5,631 bases of DNA from positions 1 through 5,631 of the forward strand of contig CANHSD010000186.1 of NCBI GenBank assembly GCA_947463105.1, read 5' to 3'. This DNA comes from Chitinophagaceae bacterium (GTDB lineage: Bacteria > Bacteroidota > Bacteroidia > Chitinophagales > Chitinophagaceae). How positions within the stretch are numbered: position 1 is the first letter of the stretch; the number at the start of each line of letters is the position of its first letter. The notes beneath the pieces were generated by a model, which was not told where the DNA came from, ran no database searches, and saw only the letters and a program-made list of their open reading frames with translations. The translations under genes and the position numbers were made by a program. Shown here piece after piece: positions 1-5,631 of the stretch.

Positions 1-1134
1 TCTGGCCACCCACATTTTTTTAAAGGCCCAGCAATAACCTTCTTCGTGAGCAGTTGGAGCATTTGGATTGTTGATCACATTCACCAGAGTTTTCCCATCT
101 AAATCTTCCCGCTGCAATTTGATGTTGCAATAGGATGCCAGTGTTGGAAACCAATCCGTATTTACAGCAAACTGTTCTCTTACTTGACCTGAAGGTACTT
201 TCCCGGGCCAACTGATGATGGAAGGTACTTTGATACCACCTTCAAACAATGAAGCCTTTGCTCCCCTCAGATTACCTGCATTGCCTCCGCCAAAATGTGC
301 CCTCTCCTCTGTTGAATAGCCATTGTCTGATTGAAAAATGATGATGGTATTTTTTGTTAAACCCAAATCAGCAACCTGCTTCAGCAGCGCTCCAATCTTA
401 TCATCAAGGGTAGACATAAAAGCGGCATACAGGTTTCTGGGATAGGCCAATCCTTTTTTGTTGTAATATTCCAGCCACTTGGGATCACCTTGGTATGGAT
501 AATGCGGCAGGTTGATGGCAAAATACATGAAAAAAGGTTTCTTGTTGGATGCTGTCATGAATTGGGAAGACTCCTTCAACATCAGGTCTGGAAAAAATTG
601 ACCGGGATAATGCACTTCTTTTCCATTGCGGTAGAGGTCGTGCTTGTTGGGACCATTCCAATAAAAAAAATGAGAGTAATTGTCGATACAGCCTGCCATG
701 TGACCAAAGGAGTGATCAAAACCCTGGGCATTGGGGGCCATCTCCGGCTTATATCCCAGATGCCATTTGCCAATATGCGCGGTTGCATATCCTGCATTTT
801 TGAACATCTCTGCCATCGTAAACTTGTCTGTGGGCATGCCCACTGCATCATTAAGTTCAGAAGCATTACCAGGCAATCCTGCCCTTTGAGGATTCAATCC
901 TGTGAGTAGTGAAGCCCTTGATGGAGAACATACAGGAGATGCATAGAAATTGGTGAACATGGTTCCACTCCTGGCGAGTTGATCAATGTTGGGTGTTTCC
1001 AGATCCTTGGCGCCATAACAATTGAGGTCAATGGCACCTTGGTCATCGGAATAAATCACAATGACATTGGGGCGCTGTTGCGCCTTAGAAAATGTACACA
1101 TCATCATACCCATCAATACAATCAAACTGCGCAT
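1..1134 (-). CDS. Secreted S1-family sulfatase (arylsulfatase / GalNAc-6-sulfatase-like), C-terminus cut off by window edge
   Basis: Probably a sulfate-ester hydrolase acting in the periplasm or outside the cell on a sulfated sugar. The frame is open for 378 codons from the ATG and runs off the left edge without a stop; family members are usually about 450-500 residues, so much of the C-terminal subdomain is missing. Residues 1-19 form a signal peptide (hydrophobic LIVLMGMMM, then SKA before QQ). Visible sulfatase hallmarks are the metal-binding D30-D31 (YSDDQG), the CSPSR signature at 69-73 in which C69 should become formylglycine and R73 stabilises it, IGKWHLG at 121-127 (K123, H125), H211, the second metal pair D270-N271 (QSDNG) and K293 in RGAKAS. 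The FEGGIKVP stretch near 297-304 is typical of arylsulfatase A / GALNS-like members. It starts 6 bases after the stop of the upstream sulfatase, with no Shine-Dalgarno sequence, so it is probably co-transcribed. Family assignment is firm; substrate and linkage position are unknown. Confidence -1.
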   Translation of the reverse strand, partial: MRSLIVLMGMMMCTFSKAQQRPNVIVIYSDDQGAIDLNCYGAKDLETPNIDQLARSGTMFTNFYASPVCSPSRASLLTGLNPQRAGLPGNASELNDAVGMPTDKFTMAEMFKNAGYATAHIGKWHLGYKPEMAPNAQGFDHSFGHMAGCIDNYSHFFYWNGPNKHDLYRNGKEVHYPGQFFPDLMLKESSQFMTASNKKPFFMYFAINLPHYPYQGDPKWLEYYNKKGLAYPRNLYAAFMSTLDDKIGALLKQVADLGLTKNTIIIFQSDNGYSTEERAHFGGGNAGNLRGAKASLFEGGIKVPSIISWPGKVPSGQVREQFAVNTDWFPTLASYCNIKLQREDLDGKTLVNVINNPNAPTAHEEGYCWAFKKMWVAR

Positions 1135-1140
1135 ATTGTC

Positions 1141-2532
1141 TTATTTAATGAGTTTTGTCAAATAGGGGTCGTTGTTCTTTTTTGCCCAGTCCAAGAGCTG
1201 GCTTCTGCATTCTTGCAAAGCTTTGGCATGCTTGGGATCATTGATCAGGTTGATCATTTCACCGGGATCACTCTTCAAATCAAACAGCGATTCCCTCTCT
1301 TTGCCTTCGTCATAGATCCAATATTTGTATTGGGCATTCCTCAGCATACGTCCTTCCGGTTTTGGATTTTGACCATCAACGCCTACACCTTGAATGATAT
1401 GGTCTGATACCACCACATAATCCCGCTTTATTGGTGCGATATCTTTTTCAAGGTATTGTTTCAAACTATTGCCAGGATACTGAGCAGGTACTGTGATGCC
1501 TGCAAAATCAGATAAAGTGGGTAAAATATCTGTACCGGATTGAACAAAGTAATTTGATTTTCTGGGTTTAATACCTTGGTAGTTGATGATGAAAGGAACT
1601 TTTGCAGCTTCTTCATAAAAAACCGTTTTCTGGTTCCAAAGATGGGCCCCCTGCATGTCTCCGTGGTCACTGGTAAAAACGATTAACGTGTTCTTGTCCT
1701 TGCCCGTCTCCTTCAACGATTGTAATACTCTTCCAATTTCTGCGTCCACTTTTTCAATCAACCGGTAATAAGACCAAATGTATTGACGCCATTTTTCTTC
1801 TGTAAAAGTCCCCACTGGAAATGCATCACTATTTTGCATGGAGGCACGCATAACTTTCATGATATCCGTTTCATTGAAAGATGGCTTGGCATTGGGTCTT
1901 AGCGGAGGACATTGATCTGCTGGCGGAGGGTTTCCGATGGCGCCATCAGGTAATTTTTCTCCACGTGCCCATTGACAAATATTGTGTGGATTCATGAAAG
2001 AAACAACCAGTAAAAATGGATGATCGCGTTTGGTCTTCAAGAAATCATTCGCCAATATGGGTGATAGGCTATCATGACCATTTCCGGTTGTATTGGGAAG
2101 ATAATCGAAGCCATGTGTGCCTGGCGCCTTTCTATCATAAGGCAAATGCCATTTCCCCACATACCCTGTTTCATATCCAGCATTTTTGAAAATGCTGCCC
2201 AGCGAAGGGAATTTTGTCGGATCAACCTTCTTTTCTTCGTTGGACTGTATTCCCATTTCGTGAGGGTACCTCCCTGTAAAAATAGAACTGCGTGATGGAA
2301 CACAAAGAGGATTTGCACAATACGCATTTGAGAATAATACACCTGTTTTGGCCAGTTGATCGATATTGGGAGTATTGATGTATTTTTTACCGAGGTTGAA
2401 ACTCATCGACTCTGCCGACAATTCATCTGTCATGATGATGAGGATATTGGGTTTTTCTTGTGCGGTCAATTGTATCGAACAAACAAGAAAAAATATCAAA
2501 TACAATACCCTGATTCCTTTAATAACCTTCAT
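1141..2532 (-). CDS. Secreted S1-family sulfatase, CVPSR type with choline-sulfatase/phosphonate-hydrolase-like C-terminal motif
   Basis: Probably an exported sulfate-ester hydrolase, complete at 463 residues from the chosen start. Numbering from that start: signal peptide about 1-25 (MKVIKGIRVL, hydrophobic YLIFFLVC, ending LTAQ); D36 in IIMTDELS, where many sulfatases have Asp-Asp; CVPSR at 77-81 with C77 the predicted formylglycine; GKWHL with K127 and H129; H183 in MNPHN; D289-H290 in FTSDHGDMQGAH; K302; and YEEAAKVPFII near 306-316. The SDHGD and YEEA.VP pattern resembles choline sulfatases and phosphonate monoester hydrolases more than the neighbouring sulfatase. A proline-rich insert at about 194-214 contains C208, which could pair with C186. 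An in-frame ATG at 2562 would overlap the upstream stop as ATGA and add 10 residues; I prefer 2532 because it gives a normal Lys-led signal peptide, but coupling through the ATGA is possible. Substrate is not identifiable. Confidence -1.
   Translation of the reverse strand: MKVIKGIRVLYLIFFLVCSIQLTAQEKPNILIIMTDELSAESMSFNLGKKYINTPNIDQLAKTGVLFSNAYCANPLCVPSRSSIFTGRYPHEMGIQSNEEKKVDPTKFPSLGSIFKNAGYETGYVGKWHLPYDRKAPGTHGFDYLPNTTGNGHDSLSPILANDFLKTKRDHPFLLVVSFMNPHNICQWARGEKLPDGAIGNPPPADQCPPLRPNAKPSFNETDIMKVMRASMQNSDAFPVGTFTEEKWRQYIWSYYRLIEKVDAEIGRVLQSLKETGKDKNTLIVFTSDHGDMQGAHLWNQKTVFYEEAAKVPFIINYQGIKPRKSNYFVQSGTDILPTLSDFAGITVPAQYPGNSLKQYLEKDIAPIKRDYVVVSDHIIQGVGVDGQNPKPEGRMLRNAQYKYWIYDEGKERESLFDLKSDPGEMINLINDPKHAKALQECRSQLLDWAKKNNDPYLTKLIK
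2178..2197. repeat. Perfect 9-bp palindrome within the CVPSR sulfatase gene
   Basis: Positions 2178-2186 (cagcatttt) and 2189-2197 (aaaatgctg) are exact reverse complements around a 2-base spacer. The stretch encodes the conserved SIFKNAGY segment of the sulfatase fold. The codon choice makes it symmetric, and the homologous segment in the other sulfatase (around 790-810) is not a palindrome. Coincidence is the most likely explanation. Confidence -1.
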
Positions 2533-2558
2533 GTAAAAATGTATGATTCGGTAAATGA

Positions 2559-4532
2559 TCATTGTATGGTGAATTGAAATTTCCCTTTGCTGGTTTTATT
2601 CTTCATCCTGAACTGAGCCCTGTAAATGGTGCTGCCCCAGGTGTGGGAAATTTTTGCATCTTGAATCTTTATCTCTTCAATGGCAAGTTCAAATTGCTGC
2701 TGATCAAAACTGATGGTAACACTTTCTGCATTACCTGTTTTTATGCGCATTTTTCCTGGCTCAGTGACATCAGGCCTGGCGATAAGCATCATCGGTAAAA
2801 TGATAGTATCCTTTGTAGTTGAAAAGTCAAAATTGTCAGCAATAACAATTGATTTTCCTTTGTTGTGGGTAATGGTCCTTTCCCATTTTCTCATGCCCAA
2901 ATCCTGATTGTAGGTTTTAGAAATATCTTGTTTGAATATATTTTTTTGGCCATCGCTGTTATATGAAACAGCTGAGGCTGCATATTTTCTACCAGTGAGT
3001 TGTACTTCGCCATTTACAATAGGGAGCATGTTATGGTAGGCTGAGCTGATCACCCAACTCTTGCCGTAATCTTTTGTATAGGTTCCTGCTCCTACATCAA
3101 TCAAAACAGGTTTGCCATTGTAAAAAATCATAAAACTGCCTACGTCATTGTGGTTATGGCTTTCTTGATTATGCCCTGCCTTGGCAGCTATGTAAAAACC
3201 TTTCTTTGATCGTTCCTGGTCACGCGACACCATTACTTGAATATCTGGCAACCATGCGCCTGATATAAGTGGCTCAGCTGATGTTGTATTGAGCAATTCT
3301 TTTGAATAATACAACTCAGGAAGTTTTCTCAGCAGTGAATATGCCTCAGGCATGTTCAGACCACCAGGAGTCTTTTTGGCCAGATAGCCCCCCATTTCCA
3401 TCATCGTTGAAGAACCAACCGCCTTGCCATAGCGGTAAATCAACATGGGTGAATGATTGGTTTTTGAAACGGCATCAGCAAAATTCAGGTAATAGCCATC
3501 ACCGATATAGGCTTTAAAAATAAATTCACCCATACTTTTGATCAGCGGTTCATCAAACAAATTGAATGTGTTGTTGGTGGCCATCTTTACCAGGTCAAGA
3601 CAATCAAAGGTAGAGGCAGCTGCCTTTCCCCAATAACCCGGTCCTTCATCACATCCACCATCAGCCGGGTAAGGATCCAGATAATTATCCAGTACGTCAA
3701 AAACCTGATGAACAAATTTTGCCCTGCGGTCTTTATTTTTCTCCAGCAATAAAACAGAGGATAATAAATTTGAGCTGATCCAGGGATTCCAATTATTGGG
3801 TCTTCTTTCCAGGAAAGATCTTTCCTTGTAAGACAAGGTCGAATCAACATTCTTCCGACCATAACCCATCCATCTGTATTTTGGATCTGATTCAATTACC
3901 TTGAAAATCCTTCTGTCAATTTCAACATAAATCCTTTCCTTGATCAATGGATTCACCTTATCCAATTTATCGCCCATCAAATGTGATACCCATGCCAACA
4001 AGGATGATGTTTCTGCGGCGAATAAATCAACAACAGGGTCGTTCACATCAGGCAATCCTATGCCTCTTTTTTGATAACTCAAATGGGCTGGCACACCCCA
4101 AAATGTCTCTTCACAAATAGACCAGATACCGTCAACAATATCATCCATGAACCTTCCCTTATTCTCAATCAATTCTCCAACAACCAATATAGAAAGCACA
4201 TCCCTTCGGGAAAAACTGATTTTCTCAAAATTCGTCCTGTTGCCATTTTCAGCATAGTCAAGAAAAACAGAAGCCCTTGTCATTGGCCATTGATAACCCA
4301 ACAAACCTTCTGCCTGTTGGATTAGTTTTGCATGTTGTTCTGTGGACAATATAGCCTTCCAGGCAGCAGATTGGTTAATCGCGGGATATGGAACCCAATC
4401 GGTAGCTTCTAGTAAATTTTGTTTGAAAAAATCAACTGTATACTGATGCTTTAAGATATGCCTTCCTTCCTGTGCCAAGACTGAAACCCCAATGATGACA
4501 AATATCAAAAAAAAGAAAATTGATTTTTTCAT
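2559..4532 (-). CDS. Secreted heparinase II/III-like polysaccharide lyase
   Basis: Probable exported lyase that cleaves a uronic-acid-containing polysaccharide by beta-elimination, leaving an unsaturated uronate. The 657-residue length is close to heparinase III-type enzymes. Residues 1-20 are a signal peptide (MKK, hydrophobic FFFLIFVIIGV, ending LAQ). Residues of about 30-420 are helix-rich, as expected for the (alpha/alpha) toroid; about 430-657 are beta-rich, matching the heparinase II/III C-terminal sandwich. Likely active-site elements are the NNWNPW segment at 246-251 (candidate neutralising Asn), Y300 in DEGPGYWG (candidate catalytic Tyr) and the most diagnostic stretch, GHNQESHNHNDVGSF at 453-467 with H454, H459 and H461, followed by GKPVLIDVGAGTY. 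H500 in SAYHN is also family-like. It starts 12 bases after the DUF6807 stop, and its own stop overlaps the alternative ATG of the next gene. Fold assignment is firm; the numbered PL family and the substrate are not, and 'heparinase' in the name does not imply heparin. Confidence -1.
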   Translation of the reverse strand: MKKSIFFFLIFVIIGVSVLAQEGRHILKHQYTVDFFKQNLLEATDWVPYPAINQSAAWKAILSTEQHAKLIQQAEGLLGYQWPMTRASVFLDYAENGNRTNFEKISFSRRDVLSILVVGELIENKGRFMDDIVDGIWSICEETFWGVPAHLSYQKRGIGLPDVNDPVVDLFAAETSSLLAWVSHLMGDKLDKVNPLIKERIYVEIDRRIFKVIESDPKYRWMGYGRKNVDSTLSYKERSFLERRPNNWNPWISSNLLSSVLLLEKNKDRRAKFVHQVFDVLDNYLDPYPADGGCDEGPGYWGKAAASTFDCLDLVKMATNNTFNLFDEPLIKSMGEFIFKAYIGDGYYLNFADAVSKTNHSPMLIYRYGKAVGSSTMMEMGGYLAKKTPGGLNMPEAYSLLRKLPELYYSKELLNTTSAEPLISGAWLPDIQVMVSRDQERSKKGFYIAAKAGHNQESHNHNDVGSFMIFYNGKPVLIDVGAGTYTKDYGKSWVISSAYHNMLPIVNGEVQLTGRKYAASAVSYNSDGQKNIFKQDISKTYNQDLGMRKWERTITHNKGKSIVIADNFDFSTTKDTIILPMMLIARPDVTEPGKMRIKTGNAESVTISFDQQQFELAIEEIKIQDAKISHTWGSTIYRAQFRMKNKTSKGKFQFTIQ

Positions 4533-4544
4533 AAATAAATCAAG

Positions 4545-5435
4545 TTATTTTTCAGCCGCAAATTTTTTGAATTCTCCTGCTATGTTGGCCGTTTCATGTG
4601 TGCCTGAATGCACCAATACGCGGTATTTGAGATGAATCTTTTCCCCTTTTTTAAATAGGGTTGCCTTGTCATCCTTGGGCCAGTTCAACGGTGTTGGAGA
4701 GAAAAAACCATAATCTCGGGTAAACCAGGGTGCAGGATACCAATTGTTGGATGGATGCTGCATGATGGCCATCCCCTCAATCTTATCACCTCTTTTTCCA
4801 TGGCAATCAATCCAGGGAGAAGGCTTGCCATAGGTTCCTTTTTCACCTTGAGCACCATCAGCATCAATCATGGTTCCACCAAAATCAACCGACAAAGAAG
4901 GATCCATTCTTCCTGAAAAAAGGGAATGATTCGTTTTTGCAATCGATACATCCATCAACATTTCCATGGTTACCTCAAAATCTATCTGAAACATATCTTT
5001 TGTAGGTGCGGTAATGGTGATCTTGCGAAAATCCTGAATCGGCGCTGGAGCATCCGGACGTTTCCAGATACAATCATTTTCAATGACCAACCTCGGCCCA
5101 TTGTTTTCAACAATTTCTTCTCTTGTTGAAACAATTTGTCCGCCACTCAATGCCTTGTTCCAGTAGTTTCCTCCGTTCACATCATCACTCCCAAAAAACA
5201 GGGAACTGTGGTGTGGCCATATCCCATTTCTCATGGAGGTTACACCCGCACCTGAGGGTCCGTTTACCGGATAGAAAAAGGGATATTTTTCGTTCTTGGC
5301 AAACAGATAACTGGTAAAAAAGAACTTATTGATGGTTACATCAATTCGATCTCCAACTTTCACTGCAGTTATTTTGGTTTGGGAGAATCCCATGGCGGAC
5401 ATCAAAAGCAGACAGATTGTGATAGTTTTTTTCAT
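4545..5435 (-). CDS. Secreted DUF6807 ('PmoA-like') family protein of unknown function
   Basis: Exported protein of 296 residues that I place in DUF6807, the family databases also label 'methane oxygenase PmoA'. Residues 1-19 form a signal peptide (MKKTITICLLLMSAMGFSQ). Family-like features are PHHSSLFF at 74-81 (H75, H76), SDDVNGGNYW at 83-92 (D84, N87, W92), GGQIV, the TNHSLFSGRM segment, a YGKPSPWIDCHG block at about 202-212, a MQHPSNNWYPAPWF block with H227, then RDYGFF, and a C-terminal YRVLVHSG (H276). The start at 5435 lies one base after the upstream stop (TAA-A-ATG) and yields a clean signal peptide. An in-frame ATG at 5516 would add 27 residues ahead of it and overlap the upstream gene by 80 bases, so I reject it. 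The biochemical role is unknown; the operon context points to sugar metabolism, not methane oxidation. The conserved His residues could be catalytic or metal-binding, which is inference. Confidence -1.
   Translation of the reverse strand: MKKTITICLLLMSAMGFSQTKITAVKVGDRIDVTINKFFFTSYLFAKNEKYPFFYPVNGPSGAGVTSMRNGIWPHHSSLFFGSDDVNGGNYWNKALSGGQIVSTREEIVENNGPRLVIENDCIWKRPDAPAPIQDFRKITITAPTKDMFQIDFEVTMEMLMDVSIAKTNHSLFSGRMDPSLSVDFGGTMIDADGAQGEKGTYGKPSPWIDCHGKRGDKIEGMAIMQHPSNNWYPAPWFTRDYGFFSPTPLNWPKDDKATLFKKGEKIHLKYRVLVHSGTHETANIAGEFKKFAAEK
5100..5135. repeat. Imperfect inverted repeat inside the DUF6807 gene
   Basis: Left arm 5100-5113 (attgttttcaacaa) and right arm 5123-5135 (ttgttgaaacaat) are reverse complements over 13 pairs with a single unpaired base, separated by 9 bases. 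In the mRNA this could form an AT-rich hairpin. It sits in codons for QIVSTREEIVENN, and the two near-identical Ile-Val stretches account for part of the symmetry. There is no U-tract after it, so it is not an intrinsic terminator. It may have no function. Confidence -1.
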
Positions 5436-5436
5436 T

Positions 5437-5631
5437 TTATTTCCAAAGATTTTCTCCATAAGACCAGCCCTTACGAACAGGCTCTTTGATGTATTGATCC
5501 AATTCAGGCCTTCCAACTGCTTTCATTTTCTTGCTGTCATACTCAAACTTTCCTCCGAATCGCTGCGCCAAGACACCTACTTGAATCATCTCAGTGAGGT
5601 CAGATGCATAATCAAAATTCGAACCAGGCAA
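5437..5631 (-). CDS. Gfo/Idh/MocA-family oxidoreductase, C-terminal fragment only
   Basis: Last 64 residues plus TAA stop of a gene entering from the right edge. The fragment matches the end of the Gfo/Idh/MocA substrate domain as seen in secreted members from Bacteroidota and Planctomycetota: PGSNFDYASDLTEMIQVG, then LAQRFGGKFEYD (the usual 'LA.R.GkK.eWD'), then GRPELDQYIKEP and RKGWSYG. Such enzymes use NAD(P) to oxidise or reduce sugars or cyclitols, and some use a bound NAD in a self-recycling cycle for glycoside cleavage. The Rossmann domain, GxGxxG motif and catalytic Lys/His are outside the window, so the reaction cannot be inferred. The TTG at the very edge is an internal Leu codon, not a start. 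Only one base separates its stop from the DUF6807 ATG, implying co-transcription and likely translational coupling. Confidence -1.
   Translation of the reverse strand: MPGSNFDYASDLTEMIQVGVLAQRFGGKFEYDSKKMKAVGRPELDQYIKEPVRKGWSYGENLWK

Noticed and set aside
490..909. Plus-strand open frame of 139 codons
   Set aside because: It lies wholly opposite the CSPSR sulfatase, whose frame carries all family motifs. The translation has no recognisable domain or signal.
979..1407. Plus-strand open frame of 142 codons spanning the junction of the two sulfatases
   Set aside because: It is antisense to two well-supported genes, and its product shows no family features; it is best explained as a shadow frame.
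780..2200. DNA similarity between the sulfatases around 788-812 and 2175-2199, as a recombination or duplication trace
   Set aside because: It is confined to codons for the conserved FKNAGY segment and similar motifs; similarity is lost outside them.
1141..2532. A genuine choline sulfatase (betC)
   Set aside because: The motif resemblance is to the broader subfamily; the secretion signal and the lyase and sulfatase neighbours fit glycan desulfation better than choline-sulfate metabolism.
4545..5435. Particulate methane monooxygenase subunit, as the 'PmoA' family name implies
   Set aside because: True PmoA is a multi-spanning membrane protein. This one has only a signal peptide and a soluble, beta-rich-looking domain, in a polysaccharide operon.
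5436..5516. Upstream ATG at 5516 for the DUF6807 gene (27 extra residues)
   Set aside because: It would bury a standard signal peptide behind 27 residues and overlap the oxidoreductase gene by 80 bases; the ATG at 5435 sits one base after the upstream stop.
5437..5631. A free-standing 64-residue protein starting with TTG at the window edge
   Set aside because: The sequence is the conserved C-terminus of Gfo/Idh/MocA enzymes; the TTG is an internal Leu codon and the gene continues beyond the window.

Overview
The window looks like part of a carbohydrate-degradation operon from a member of the Bacteroidota. The evidence is the moderately AT-rich sequence, start codons without clear Shine-Dalgarno sequences, and exported proteins whose short signal peptides end in the AQ/SQ style common in that phylum. 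The phylum call is an inference; nothing in the window fixes genus or habitat.

Five genes fill almost all of the window, all on the minus strand and read from right to left. They are: the last 64 residues of a Gfo/Idh/MocA-type NAD(P)-dependent oxidoreductase (5437-5631, cut by the right edge); a secreted DUF6807 protein, the family also called 'PmoA' (4545-5435); a secreted heparinase II/III-like polysaccharide lyase (2559-4532); a secreted S1 sulfatase with a CVPSR active site (1141-2532); and a second S1 sulfatase with a CSPSR active site (1-1134, cut by the left edge). The gaps between genes are 1, 12, about 26 (or a 4-base ATGA overlap) and 6 bases. No intergenic space can hold a promoter or terminator, so the five genes are probably one transcript whose promoter and terminator both lie outside the window. 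There are no RNA genes, mobile elements, CRISPR arrays or gene-free stretches.

A working model, which is inference: the lyase cuts a uronic-acid-containing polysaccharide by beta-elimination, the two different sulfatases remove sulfate esters from distinct positions, and the oxidoreductase and DUF6807 protein act on released sugars or unusual sugar units. The substrate would be a sulfated, uronate-containing glycan (glycosaminoglycan-like or algal), but the sequence does not say which. No SusC/SusD pair, glycoside hydrolase, regulator or sulfatase-maturating enzyme is in the window; the sulfatases need such an enzyme, encoded elsewhere. The least understood member is the DUF6807 protein.
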